Origin: an uncultured Anaerolineae bacterium
Lineage (GTDB): Bacteria > Chloroflexota > Anaerolineae > J036 > Brachytrichaceae
Length of the DNA stretch: 64,000 nt
NCBI GenBank assembly: GCA_937927775.1
Contig: CALBEF010000031.1
Location: 62,001 to 126,000 of the forward strand
Direction: 5' to 3'
Shown here: positions 1 through 8,823 of the stretch, piece by piece
Layout of the letters: every line of letters begins with the position of its first letter
Position numbering within the stretch: the first letter of the stretch is position 1
The notes under the pieces: generated by a model
What the model was told of the DNA's origin: nothing
The model's input: only the letters and a program-made list of their open reading frames with translations
Database searches by the model: none
Position numbers and translations under genes: made by a program

Positions 1-825
1 CTTGCATTGCTCAGCCAGCGTCTGCACCTGTTGCATGAAGAACGGATCGGTCAGGCCAAAGCTGGTGATCGTTTCGATCGATCTGGCTCCATTGGCCGTG
101 TCACCCAGCGCGCACTGCGCCTGCGCCAAAGCCCAGTAACTAAACGGGTTCGGCGAGTTCCGGGTCAGGTCAACGCCTTTTTGAGCATTGTCGAGCGACT
201 TTTGAAGATCGCCCTTGAACAGAAAGACGTTTGCCAGGCCGGTGTACGCCGCGCCGAAATCAGGCTGATATTGAATGGCGGTCTCGAACTCTTTCTGAGC
301 GGCGTCGAGCGCTTCCGGGTATTTTTTCGGGTCGCGCTGGAGCAGAATCGTGCCCAGCACATAGTGCGATGTGGCGTCGTCAGGCTTGAGCTTGAGGGCA
401 GTCTCCACGTATTTTTGCGCTTCGTCGAACTGGCCGTTCTGATAGTACACCGTCGCCAGGTTGGTGTGGGCGGCGTCGTGGCCGGGATCGAGTTTGATGG
501 CGGTGAGATAGGCGTCAACGGCTTTGGTCAGATGGTCGCGCCGGGACTGCTCATCGGCAGCGATGCCGGCAAGCTGGTTGCGCGCGTTTCCGAGCAGATA
601 GTGGGCGTCGGCGCTATTCGGATCGGCAGCCACAGCAGCCTGCGCTTCCTGAAGCGCCACATCAAACTGTCCGGCGTTCAGCGCGGCGCGCGCTGCGTCA
701 AGATGAGGCCGGACTGTCTGACCGGCAGTGGGCGTGGGCGCGACCGTTGGGGCCGGCGCCGCGCAGGCTGCCCCGCCGAAGGCGAGAACAGCCATGACAA
801 GGCCGGCTGCGATGCTGCGTGTCAT
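1..825 (-). CDS. TPR-repeat lipoprotein, 3' end outside the window
   Basis: The frame is open from the ATG at 825 to the window edge, giving 275 codons without a stop. The first 20 residues are basic then hydrophobic and are followed by Cys21 in a GGAAC context, then an Ala/Pro/Thr-rich stretch; this looks like a lipoprotein signal and linker. From about residue 35 there are repeated helix-pair motifs of TPR type, such as NSADAHYLLGNARNQ, DAAHTNLATVYYQNGQFDEA and ATSHYVLGTILLQ. TPR proteins are protein-interaction scaffolds; no enzymatic motif is visible. It is probably exported and membrane-anchored. The start overlaps the stop of the upstream gene as ATGA, so the two are likely translationally coupled. 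Its specific partner is unknown. Confidence 0.85.
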   Translation of the reverse strand, partial: MTRSIAAGLVMAVLAFGGAACAAPAPTVAPTPTAGQTVRPHLDAARAALNAGQFDVALQEAQAAVAADPNSADAHYLLGNARNQLAGIAADEQSRRDHLTKAVDAYLTAIKLDPGHDAAHTNLATVYYQNGQFDEAQKYVETALKLKPDDATSHYVLGTILLQRDPKKYPEALDAAQKEFETAIQYQPDFGAAYTGLANVFLFKGDLQKSLDNAQKGVDLTRNSPNPFSYWALAQAQCALGDTANGARSIETITSFGLTDPFFMQQVQTLAEQCK

Positions 826-1481
826 TGCTTCACCTCCAACACCACGACCTGTGTGTCTTCCGGCAGATTGCTCCTGGTGACTTTGAGCGACTCCTGGGGT
901 TTGACATCCGCCAGCCCCATCTCTTTCAGAAACTTCCCGACGCCGTCCAGCTTGCGCGCGGCGCTTGTGCCGGCGGCCTTGAAGTTCATGGGCACGACGA
1001 TGCTCGGCTCGATCAGCGCGACGAGTTCGCTGGCCTGGGACGCGTTCAGGCTGTCGCCTCCGCCGACCGGCAGCAGCAACACATCGACCGTTTCGAGCGC
1101 GTCGATCTGCGCCTGGGTCGGCACAAACGGCAACTGGCCCAGGTTGACGACATTCAGGCCGTCGTAATAGTATGAGAACACCGTGCTGCGCAGGGTGTTA
1201 TCGCCGCGCTTTTTCTCCGGGCGCATCGCCACGCCGGTGATGAAGACGCCGCCCATCTCGAACTCGCCGGCGCCGCGCAGGATGCGCACATCGCCGCGTT
1301 GCGCGCCCGCCACCGCCGCCACATTGCCATACCCGGCCTCGTCACGACTGATCGTGATGACATCGGCCTTCAGTTTGGGCAGTTCCTCGCCCGCAGCCGG
1401 CTCGTAGGGATCGGTGACAACCGTGAGCCTGCCACGGTCGGCGAGTCGAAAACAAGACAGCCCGTGCCACGTGATTTCCAT
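822..1481 (-). CDS. metallo-beta-lactamase-fold protein lacking the metal-binding motif
   Basis: This 219-residue protein has the layout of small UPF0173/L-ascorbate-lactonase-type MBL hydrolases: an N-terminal MEITWHGLSCFRL strand, a VTDPY loop, and later strands with GEFEMGGVFITGV and LLLPVGGGDSLNASQA. In that family the SHxHxDH motif follows the AD-VV strand. Here the matching stretch is S45-R-D-E-A-G-Y-G-N53, so every zinc ligand of that motif is gone, and the later PMH-type ligand reads PMNFKAAG. The fold therefore looks kept but the di-metal hydrolase chemistry should be lost. It may be a binding or structural protein. A TAAAAT box lies 8 nt before the ATG. Its stop overlaps the start of the TPR lipoprotein gene. 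Confidence 0.8.
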   Translation of the reverse strand: MEITWHGLSCFRLADRGRLTVVTDPYEPAAGEELPKLKADVITISRDEAGYGNVAAVAGAQRGDVRILRGAGEFEMGGVFITGVAMRPEKKRGDNTLRSTVFSYYYDGLNVVNLGQLPFVPTQAQIDALETVDVLLLPVGGGDSLNASQASELVALIEPSIVVPMNFKAAGTSAARKLDGVGKFLKEMGLADVKPQESLKVTRSNLPEDTQVVVLEVKQ

Positions 1482-1506
1482 AGGCGCTGATTTTAGCCCA
1501 TCACCA

Positions 1507-2463
1507 TCACAGCACCTGACTCAACGCAATGGTCTCCGGCGGGTCATCCTCACCCCGGCCGGCAATCGTGTCCACCACCTGCTCCAGCGCGCCCTGCACC
1601 TTTTCAATCGGCGATCTGGCCCTGAACAACTCCTCGTAATCCGCCACCGCTTCATCCGGCGACACATCGCGCCCGCACGTCTCTTTCAGGTAGTGATAGT
1701 GGTCGCTCACCCACACATACAGATCAGCCTCGGTGCGGCCGGGGAAGCGTTTCAGCACATCCTGCTCGCGGATGGCTCTCACGATGGGAAGATAGATGTT
1801 GTCATACCAGTCGATCACCGCTTCGTCTTCGGTGATTTCACGCTGCTGCTCCAGACCCATGAAATAGCGATGCGCGGCGATGTGCTCGATCAGGCGCGCG
1901 TAGCCGCCGGCAATGGAGAAGCGGATGTTCTGCTCCGGGCGCAGCGCGTCGAGCCGGGTGCGCTCCAGAAACTCGGTGTACTCGCCAAGAATGATCAGTG
2001 TGTTCGCGTCGATGTCGCTGGCTGTGACCGGCACCCGCGTGATTGCCTCCGTCACTTCGGCGTCCACAAAGCTGGCGCCGCGCTCGCGGGCCACCGAGAT
2101 ACGGTGGTTGCCGTCCAGCACAAAGTAGACATCACCCACTTTGTACAGCTTCACCGGCGGCAGACTGATGTCTTCATAGAAGGCGCGATTGATCTTGCGC
2201 CAGCGCGCGCTCAGCGCGCCGGTGCGCGGCAAAAAGGCGTCGTCGAAATCCTGGTACCGCCCCACGCTCCCCACGATCTTGTCGATGGGCACCGTCTGTA
2301 TGCCGCGCGCCAGCATGCCCCTCAGCTTGAGCTTGTCGCGCACCTCATCCCATGCCATCAGCTTCCGGCTATCACCGGACAGAACGCCCCACACCGAGCG
2401 CAGAAATTGCCTGGTGCGCGCGCGGTTGAAATCTATCTGGTCCTGCGCGTTGCCAACTCCCAT
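1507..2463 (-). CDS. ParB/sulfiredoxin-fold protein (DUF4032-like)
   Basis: This is a 318-residue soluble protein. Residues about 55-130 contain the pattern of the ParB/Srx-like fold: TVPIDKIVGSVGRYQDFD, a loop, then LPPVKLYKVGDVYFVLDGNHRISVARERG, the strand-GNHR-helix signature shared by ParB N-domains and sulfiredoxin. The C-terminal 150 residues are helical, with many aromatic and acidic residues (VIDWYDNIYLPIVRAIREQ, YVWVSDHYHYLKETCG). In ParB relatives this fold binds or hydrolyses nucleotides (CTPase or nuclease), but no helix-turn-helix follows here, so chromosome partitioning is unlikely. The cellular role is unknown. A TATAGT hexamer ends exactly 7 nt before the ATG, consistent with a leaderless transcript. 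It lies 24 bp downstream of the large cyclase-like gene. Confidence 0.75.
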   Translation of the reverse strand: MGVGNAQDQIDFNRARTRQFLRSVWGVLSGDSRKLMAWDEVRDKLKLRGMLARGIQTVPIDKIVGSVGRYQDFDDAFLPRTGALSARWRKINRAFYEDISLPPVKLYKVGDVYFVLDGNHRISVARERGASFVDAEVTEAITRVPVTASDIDANTLIILGEYTEFLERTRLDALRPEQNIRFSIAGGYARLIEHIAAHRYFMGLEQQREITEDEAVIDWYDNIYLPIVRAIREQDVLKRFPGRTEADLYVWVSDHYHYLKETCGRDVSPDEAVADYEELFRARSPIEKVQGALEQVVDTIAGRGEDDPPETIALSQVL

Positions 2464-2487
2464 AGCCTCAACTATAGCCCCCGACGG

Positions 2488-5400
2488 TTAACTGCCGCTT
2501 AAGCTCTCATCCAAAGCTGAACGGTCGGGATCAAGCCGGCGCGGCGCGCCGGCAGATCGTATCTGCTGATGCAACGGGATGTTGTCGATGTATCCCCGGC
2601 GATACGGACTGCCCTGCGGGATCAGGTTATGCTTGCGCATCATCTCGTCATAAGCCTGCGCCAGGTAGTGATCGGCTTCCTCCATCTGACCGTTGGCAGC
2701 CAGCGCCTGACTGTGCGCGAACAGGATCTCCTCGCTGAAGCATTCGACAATCTGCGTGAAGCCGAACTCGCGGTAGATGCTCACAGCCAGCGAGGACGAC
2801 GCCAGAGCCTGTTCCAGATGAGCCTGCCTTTCCTCCGGCGCCAGACGCGGCGCCAGGGCCAGATGCGCGGCGGCGGATTTGCAGGCCGCCGCCATGCGAT
2901 ACTGCCGCGACACAAAACCTTCGGCGGCCAGCGACTCCACCTGTTGCGCGAGTTCAATCGCTTCGCGCAGGCTGCGCTCGTCACCGCGCTGAATCAGCAG
3001 GATGCATTTAACCAATCCCCAGCCGGCCCGCCCCAGCTCGGTGAAATCGCGTCGGGTAATGTCCCATGCCTGCGCCAGCGTCGCCTCGGCTTCATCGAGC
3101 CGGCCCTGCGCCACCTCGATCTGCGCCTTGCGCAGCAGCGGATACAGCACGCCGGTGACATCTTTCCACGCCTCAATCGCTTCGTTAATGAGCGCCAGGC
3201 CGCCCTCCAGGTCGCCCAGATACAGCGCGCGGATTTGCCCGCAAAACATGAGGGCGTGCCCTTCGACGTTTCGATCTCCCATCTCGCGGGCCAGTTGCAG
3301 GCGGGGCTGTTCGCATTCCGTCAACTGGCGGCTATAGTCGCCGGCGCGTTCGGCGCGCGCGCTGAGCGCCGCCAGCAAGCGCAGGTTGATCTCTTTGTCA
3401 TCCAGTTGCTGACAGATTGGAATGGCCGCTTGCAGGTACTTCTCGTTGTGTTCCAGATCGTCGATGCCGCAGGCGAACGCCAGTCCCAGCAGCAGATGCG
3501 CCTGGTTGCGCAAATCGCCCAGCTCGCGCAGCAGGCCCAGCGCCTGCTCGCCGACTTCGCGCCAGCGCGGGTCGCGCAATTCGTAGTAGAGCGGCCCCAG
3601 TCGCATCAAACTATTGACCTCGCGCCGGCGGTCGCCCAGTTGCCGCGCCAGCGCCAGCGCTTCCTGCGCCATGCTCACGCCGGCCTGCGCCTCGGCATGG
3701 GTGGTGAAATCCGCCACCTCGGGTTGACACAACAAGGCGTCTACCCTCCAGGCGGGGTCGTCGCTCAACTGGCCGGCCAGTTGCAGCAGCTCGCGCGAAT
3801 CGTTGCGGGCGGCCTGCACATTGCCGACCAGATACAACACCTCGCGCCGGCCACTGAGCACTTCAAACCGCTCGGCGCCGATGGCGCGCAAACGACGGTC
3901 TATGACCGCGCGGTCACGGACCGCGCGGTCACGGACCGCGCGGTCATGGACCGCGTCGTCGCTCAACCCATCCGCCATCTTGTCCAGAATCTCCAGCGCG
4001 CGGGTGTAATGCTGGATTGCTTCGGCATTGGCGTACACTTTGCGCGATTGCTCGGCAGCCTGCAACGAGTAGAACAACTCCTTGTCGGGCCGGTTGGCAA
4101 AGCGATAGTGCCAGGCAATCAGCCCGGCGCGATGCTCCAGGTCAGCCCCCCAGAAGCCGGCCTCCAGATATTCGGCAGCCTGCGTGTGGTGCGCGGCGCG
4201 CTGGGTCGCCAGCAGGCTGTCATACGCCACATCTCGAACGAGGCTGGAGGTGAAGGCGTACTCCATTCCCAGCGCCGGCGCGGCCCCGCGCTCCTGGATA
4301 AGCTGAGCGCGCTGCAGGGCGGTGAGGATGGCGGGCAACTGCGGGGCCATGCTCTCGCCAACGAGCGCTGCCAGCATGTTGCGCCAGAACACCGGCCCGA
4401 TGACCGACGCGATCTGCAACACGCGCCGCTGCTCCGGGGCAAGTCGATCCATGCGCGCCGTCAACAGGCCCTGCAGGCTGTCCGGCAGGTCGAGCGAGGT
4501 CACGCTGCGCGTTTCACGCAGCCGGCCTGTCTCGTCGGGCGCCAGCGCCCCGCTGGCCGTCAGCGAATGAATCAGCTCCTTGATGAAATACGGATTCCCT
4601 TCGGCGCGCTGAATCACCAGTTCGCGCGTCGCAGGCGACAGCGCGCCGGGGCCGATCAACTCGTCGATCAATTGCCCGCTCTCCGCATCGGTCAGCGGCG
4701 GCAATTCGACGCGGGTCAGGCGGTGCGGATACTCGGTCTCGACGTGATGGCGGAAACTCCACACCGGCGACGTGCGGTCAGGACGAAATATCGTCAGCCA
4801 AAGGATGGGCGCGCCATCGCACAGCGGCAGACAGAAGCGCAACAGATCGATCGAACTGGGATCAGCCCAATGCAGATCAGAGAAGGCCACAACGACAGGC
4901 TGACGCTCGGCCAGCGCGGCCAGCCAACTCCGAATCGTTTGGAAGAGCTGGCGCTGCCACAGCTCGGCATCCATGCGCCGGGCCTGTGTTGCGTAAGGCT
5001 CCTCCAGCGGAAGCGACAGCAGCGACGCGAGGTAGGGATAGTGCTGGCCGGCCTGCTCGCCCCAGATGCGCTCGGCCTGCTGCCGCAGGAGCGCCGGCAG
5101 CGCGTCTGCTCCGAGGGCGGCGCCGTTGTGGGCGCCGGCTGACAGCGCAGAACCGCTTTGCGCCTCCAGCCAGCGACGCATCATGTCGCGCCACATGGAG
5201 AAGGGCCAGTCCTGGCTGTAAGAGCGGCAAAATCCATGCAACCACAGCGCCTGGCCGGCGCGCTCGCGCTGAGCAGTTGAACTGGCCGGGGCGCTCGCCT
5301 CTGCATCGTCGGCGAGGCCATCGGCGAGACATTCCGGCGCCAGCAGGCCCTGGTCGAACAGCCGCTGGCTGGCGCGCGACACGATGAATGATTTGCCGGC

Positions 5401-6561
5401 CCCTTTCTCGCCGGACACGAAACAAATGCCGCCCCTGCCCTTCAGCACATCTGCAATGCACCGCTCGACGGCTTCCAACTGCGTTGCGCGACTGACCATC
5501 GCGGCAGGCGTCTTCGGTTCTGCCAGCGCCCGGCCGGCGGCATCGGGCTGGTGCGCCAATGGCCGGTACGCAGCGATCGGCTCGCTGACGCCCTTCACCA
5601 TGATCTCCCCAACGGACTTCCAGCTAAACCTGGGGGCGACCAGTTGATACGTGCTGTCGCTGACGAGCACCGTGCCCGGCTCGGCGGCGGTTTCCATGCG
5701 CGCTGCGACGGCAACTGCCTGGCCCATGGCGGTGTCTTCCTTGTGCTGCCGGCTGTCGCCGACAGTGGTCACAATCACTTCGCCGGTGTTCACGCCAACG
5801 CGCAGTTTCAAGTCGATGCCGTCGCTTTCGGCCAGACCCGCCGCGTAGGACTTGATCGCCTCCTGCATGGCCAGCGCAGCAAGCACAGCGCGTTCGGGAT
5901 CGTCCTCGTGCGCAACTGAAGCGCCAAAAAACGCGACCAGTCCATCGCCGCGAAACTGGTTCACCTCTCCGCCAAAGCGATAGATCTCGGCTTCGAGAAT
6001 CTGGAAGACATGATTCATGACCTCCACCCAGGCTTCGCTGCCAAGCTGTTCGAGCAGATGGGTGGAATCGCGCACATCGGCCAGGATGACGGTGGCAATG
6101 CGGCGTTGCCCTTCGAGCGGCCTGGTCTGGAACCCGGCCAGGGCAAAGGTCTCGCCAAAGGTCCTGGTGATGGGCGCAACTGGCGTGGGGGCAGCCGTGG
6201 CGCGCCTTGCCGCCAACGCCGCCAGGAAGCTATCGTCGGCGCCGGGCGGCTGTGGCATCCGGCGCGCTTTCAGGCCGGAGTGGACACCCCGGCCATTTCC
6301 CGGTTCGGCCGGCGTCTCGCTGGCGCCACCCGGAGCCAGGGCAACCGGTTCTTGCGCCTCCATGCGCTCCCACGGCCGGCCGGCCATTACTGCGTCATAC
6401 ACGGCCCCCTCGGTGAGTTGAGTGCCGCACATGCCGCAGAAGCGGTAGTCCAGCGGATTGGCAAAGCCACACATCGGGCAGATGTGCGCCAGGCGCGCGC
6501 CGCAACGTCCACAGTACTTCATGCCGGCTATGCCGTCATAGCCGCAGCTTGGGCATTTCAT
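2488..6561 (-). CDS. zinc-ribbon / class III nucleotidyl cyclase-like / ATPase / TPR signalling protein
   Basis: This is a 1357-residue multidomain regulator. Residues 3-45 hold four CxxC pairs forming two zinc ribbons. Residues about 153-335 are a class III cyclase homology domain, with metal-binding Asp162 (LADVRDST) and Asp206 (FRGDGLVAFFG). The usual GDxVNxAAR motif reads G280-QAVAVAAR, so the base-selecting Asp and the transition-state Asn are replaced while Arg288 remains. Residues about 355-640 are a STAND/AAA-type ATPase with Walker A at 383-391 (SGEKGAGKS) and a Walker B-like VVVAFSDLHWAD. The rest is TPR-like helical repeats. Such proteins link a ligand-sensing ATPase/TPR module to nucleotide signalling; whether this one makes cAMP is uncertain. 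A DRAVR tandem repeat interrupts the TPR part. Confidence 0.85.
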   Translation of the reverse strand: MKCPSCGYDGIAGMKYCGRCGARLAHICPMCGFANPLDYRFCGMCGTQLTEGAVYDAVMAGRPWERMEAQEPVALAPGGASETPAEPGNGRGVHSGLKARRMPQPPGADDSFLAALAARRATAAPTPVAPITRTFGETFALAGFQTRPLEGQRRIATVILADVRDSTHLLEQLGSEAWVEVMNHVFQILEAEIYRFGGEVNQFRGDGLVAFFGASVAHEDDPERAVLAALAMQEAIKSYAAGLAESDGIDLKLRVGVNTGEVIVTTVGDSRQHKEDTAMGQAVAVAARMETAAEPGTVLVSDSTYQLVAPRFSWKSVGEIMVKGVSEPIAAYRPLAHQPDAAGRALAEPKTPAAMVSRATQLEAVERCIADVLKGRGGICFVSGEKGAGKSFIVSRASQRLFDQGLLAPECLADGLADDAEASAPASSTAQRERAGQALWLHGFCRSYSQDWPFSMWRDMMRRWLEAQSGSALSAGAHNGAALGADALPALLRQQAERIWGEQAGQHYPYLASLLSLPLEEPYATQARRMDAELWQRQLFQTIRSWLAALAERQPVVVAFSDLHWADPSSIDLLRFCLPLCDGAPILWLTIFRPDRTSPVWSFRHHVETEYPHRLTRVELPPLTDAESGQLIDELIGPGALSPATRELVIQRAEGNPYFIKELIHSLTASGALAPDETGRLRETRSVTSLDLPDSLQGLLTARMDRLAPEQRRVLQIASVIGPVFWRNMLAALVGESMAPQLPAILTALQRAQLIQERGAAPALGMEYAFTSSLVRDVAYDSLLATQRAAHHTQAAEYLEAGFWGADLEHRAGLIAWHYRFANRPDKELFYSLQAAEQSRKVYANAEAIQHYTRALEILDKMADGLSDDAVHDRAVRDRAVRDRAVIDRRLRAIGAERFEVLSGRREVLYLVGNVQAARNDSRELLQLAGQLSDDPAWRVDALLCQPEVADFTTHAEAQAGVSMAQEALALARQLGDRRREVNSLMRLGPLYYELRDPRWREVGEQALGLLRELGDLRNQAHLLLGLAFACGIDDLEHNEKYLQAAIPICQQLDDKEINLRLLAALSARAERAGDYSRQLTECEQPRLQLAREMGDRNVEGHALMFCGQIRALYLGDLEGGLALINEAIEAWKDVTGVLYPLLRKAQIEVAQGRLDEAEATLAQAWDITRRDFTELGRAGWGLVKCILLIQRGDERSLREAIELAQQVESLAAEGFVSRQYRMAAACKSAAAHLALAPRLAPEERQAHLEQALASSSLAVSIYREFGFTQIVECFSEEILFAHSQALAANGQMEEADHYLAQAYDEMMRKHNLIPQGSPYRRGYIDNIPLHQQIRSAGAPRRLDPDRSALDESLSGS
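3904..3960 (-). repeat. 15-bp tandem repeat with palindromic core inside the cyclase-like gene
   Basis: Three copies of the perfect palindrome GACCGCGCGGTC, at 3904-3915, 3919-3930 and 3934-3945, are separated by 3-bp spacers and followed by a degenerate fourth copy. The period is 15 bp, so the frame is kept and the protein gains a run of Arg-Asp-Arg-Ala-Val units. The near-identity of the copies suggests recent expansion. Confidence 0.9.
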
Positions 6562-6582
6562 TTTTCGGATGTGTCCAATAGA

Positions 6583-6608
6583 GAAGCGCGCCGATGCCGG
6601 CGCGCTTC
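6583..6608 (-). terminator. hairpin between the cyclic-nucleotide-binding gene and the cyclase-like gene
   Basis: Arms GAAGCGCGCCG (6583-6593) and CGGCGCGCTTC (6598-6608) form a perfect 11-bp stem with an ATGC loop in the 92-bp gap. It probably ends the importer/glucosidase operon transcript, so the cyclase-like gene would need its own promoter. The T-tract is weak on the minus strand. Confidence 0.6.
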
Positions 6609-6652
6609 GTCTGTTTCTTCAGGCGAGATCGCCCCGCCAGAGGGTAAGCCTA

Positions 6653-7093
6653 TCACATCGCTTCGAGCGCCAGGCGGAAGCGTTTAGCCAGTTCCTGCAG
6701 AATGAGCACCGCCATCTCGGCATCCTGGCGCACTTCGGCCAGAAAATCCCAGCGGCTGAGCACCAGGCAGCGCGTCGGCTCGACGGCGACCACCGACGCC
6801 GTGCGCGGCCCGTCGTCGAGCAGCGCCAACTCGCCGAAGAAATCGGTCGGGCCGAATTGATTGACGGTTACCCGCTCGCCGTCGCGCCGCTCGCGGACGG
6901 CCTCGGCTTTGCCCAGGGCGACGATGAACAACCCTTCGCCCCCCTGCCCCTGGATGACGATGGTCGCCCCGGCCGGGAATTCACGCTCGACCACGCGCTT
7001 TGCCAGCATTTCAATCTGACGATGGTTCAGATTCTGGAAAAGCGGCACGCGCCCCAGAAATTGAGCAATCTCTTTGACATTCGCCACGTTCAT
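6653..7093 (-). CDS. stand-alone cyclic nucleotide-binding domain protein
   Basis: This 146-residue protein is essentially one cNMP-binding domain of CRP/PKA-regulatory type. The phosphate-binding cassette is intact at residues 86-99 (FGELALLDDGPRTA), with the conserved Glu88 and Arg97 that contact the ribose and the cyclic phosphate. It has no C-terminal helix-turn-helix, so it is not a CRP-like transcription factor; it must act through a partner or as a cNMP sink. Its start overlaps the glucosidase stop as ATGA, placing it as the last gene of the importer/glucosidase operon, and the next gene downstream carries a nucleotidyl cyclase-like domain. A working link between the two is inference from position only. 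Confidence 0.9.
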   Translation of the reverse strand: MNVANVKEIAQFLGRVPLFQNLNHRQIEMLAKRVVEREFPAGATIVIQGQGGEGLFIVALGKAEAVRERRDGERVTVNQFGPTDFFGELALLDDGPRTASVVAVEPTRCLVLSRWDFLAEVRQDAEMAVLILQELAKRFRLALEAM

Positions 7094-8823
7094 TTCTCCT
7101 GTTTCTGCAATCGGCCAATGTAAACGCCAAACGACGGCAGGGCCAGTTGCGACACATCATCACGACGGCCGGCTGCGCGCAGGTCTGCCCCATCGAACAG
7201 GCATTCTGCAACGTCAGCCGCGATCGGCGCATCGGCCAAATTGATGATTTGGACGCGGGGCGACATATTCAGAACAACCAGGCAGGTCTGGCGTGAATCG
7301 CGGCGCAAAAATGCCAGGTAGTCTTCAGCGTTTGGATGGAGGGGAACATACTCGCCGCCGAGCAGGGCAGGAGTCGCCCGTCGAACGCGCAGCAGGCGGC
7401 GGTAGAAGTTGAGCAGCGAGGCGGGATCGTCTTCCTGATCGGCCACGTTGACGCCGGCGGCATAGTTGGGATTGACCGGCAGCCAGGGGGCGACGCCGGC
7501 CGGGCTGAAGCCGGCATTGGGCGCGTTGGCCCATTGCAGCGGGGTGCGGCAGCGGTCGCGCGTCATGCGCGCCGCCATCGCCATAGCCTGCTCCGGGGGG
7601 ATGCCGTCGCTCACCGCCAGCCGGTAGAGGTTGACCGCCTGGTTGTCGCGCAACTGGTCGAAGCGTTCGAGGATCAGGTCGGTCATGCCAATCTCTTCGC
7701 CGTTGTACAGCACAGGCGTTCCACGCAGGGTCAACACCAGGGCGGCCAGGACGCGCGCCCATCCATCGTTGTGCCGGCCGTCGCCAAAGGCGCTGATCAG
7801 GCGCGCCGAGTCGTGGTTGCCCAGCGTGTTGCACGGCCACGCGCCGGGCGGCAATTTGCTCAGGCGCTCGGCCTGATTGGCGCGCACCCACGCCGGCGTG
7901 ATGCGGTCGGTGCGCATCAGCGGGAAGTTGAACACCAGATGCAGTTCGTCGTCGCCGTTGCCATAGTAGGCCGGGTCATCATCCTCGCCGATCAACACGC
8001 GATCGCCGGGGTATTCGTCCAGCACCGCGCGCAGGTCTCTCATCAACTCGTGGATGCCGGGCTGACCAACCTGACACTGAAACATGCGGGTGAATTCGGC
8101 CATGAGCGCCTGCTGTTCCTCCGGCGAGCGATTCTCGCGCCAGGCGCGCAGCATGTCCAACTGCGACAACTGCGCGGTCTGGGGTGGATAGGCCGGGTCT
8201 TCAAAGATGGTGCCGATGGCGTCGAGCCGAAAACCGTCCACGCCCATATCCAGCCAGAAGCGCACGGCCTGCCACATCGCTTGTTTGACGGCCGGGTTGT
8301 GCCAGTTCAGGTCCGGCTGTTCCTTGAAGAAGAAGTGATAGTAGTACTGGCCGGTGGCAGGGTCGAGTTCCCAGGCGGAGCCGCCGAAGGCTGAATACCA
8401 GTTGTTGGGCGGGCCGCCATCGGGGGCCGGATCGCGCCACACGTACCAGTCGCGCTTTGGATTGTCGCGGCTGGAGCGCGACTCGATGAACCAGGGATGC
8501 TCCTCCGAGGTGTGATTGAGCACCAGGTCGAGGATGACACGGATGCCGCGCCGGTGCGCGCCGTCGAGGAAACGGCGGAAGTCATCCGGCGTGCCGTATT
8601 CGGGCGCGACGCCGGTGTAATCCGACACATCGTAACCGCAATCGGCATTGGGCGATGGGAAGTGCGGCGACAACCACACAGCGTCGATGCCCAGCGACTG
8701 AAGGTAGTCGAGCCGGTCGATCATGCCGGGGAAATCGCCGATGCCGTCGCCGTTGCCATCAGCGAAACTGCGCGGGTAGATCTGGTAGAAGGCGGCCGTC
8801 TGCCACCACTTGAGATGGGTCAT
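7090..8823 (-). CDS. GH13 alpha-glucosidase (oligo-1,6-glucosidase/alpha-glucosidase type)
   Basis: This 577-residue (beta/alpha)8 enzyme cleaves terminal alpha-linked glucose from oligosaccharides. The start at 8823 is chosen because MTHLKWWQTAAFYQIYPRSF is the family's standard N-terminus and GGAGG lies just upstream. The conserved regions are complete: region I VILDLVLNHTS (~96-106), nucleophile Asp201 in GVDGFRLDAIG, acid/base Glu280 in LIGEDDD, and Asp338 in LGNHDSARL. The GDGIGDFPGMIDRLDYL motif near residue 24 is typical of alpha-glucosidases. No signal peptide is seen, so it acts in the cytoplasm on imported sugar. It overlaps both neighbours by 4 bp within the Opp-type importer operon, which suggests that the importer carries alpha-glucosides. 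Confidence 0.95.
   Translation of the reverse strand: MTHLKWWQTAAFYQIYPRSFADGNGDGIGDFPGMIDRLDYLQSLGIDAVWLSPHFPSPNADCGYDVSDYTGVAPEYGTPDDFRRFLDGAHRRGIRVILDLVLNHTSEEHPWFIESRSSRDNPKRDWYVWRDPAPDGGPPNNWYSAFGGSAWELDPATGQYYYHFFFKEQPDLNWHNPAVKQAMWQAVRFWLDMGVDGFRLDAIGTIFEDPAYPPQTAQLSQLDMLRAWRENRSPEEQQALMAEFTRMFQCQVGQPGIHELMRDLRAVLDEYPGDRVLIGEDDDPAYYGNGDDELHLVFNFPLMRTDRITPAWVRANQAERLSKLPPGAWPCNTLGNHDSARLISAFGDGRHNDGWARVLAALVLTLRGTPVLYNGEEIGMTDLILERFDQLRDNQAVNLYRLAVSDGIPPEQAMAMAARMTRDRCRTPLQWANAPNAGFSPAGVAPWLPVNPNYAAGVNVADQEDDPASLLNFYRRLLRVRRATPALLGGEYVPLHPNAEDYLAFLRRDSRQTCLVVLNMSPRVQIINLADAPIAADVAECLFDGADLRAAGRRDDVSQLALPSFGVYIGRLQKQEK

Noticed and set aside
2569-5142. 857-codon open frame on the plus strand opposite the cyclase-like gene
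   Set aside because: It is antisense to a gene with clear zinc-ribbon, cyclase, ATPase and TPR motifs. Its sequence is Arg/Gln/His-rich with no domain, as expected for the reverse of GC-rich coding DNA.
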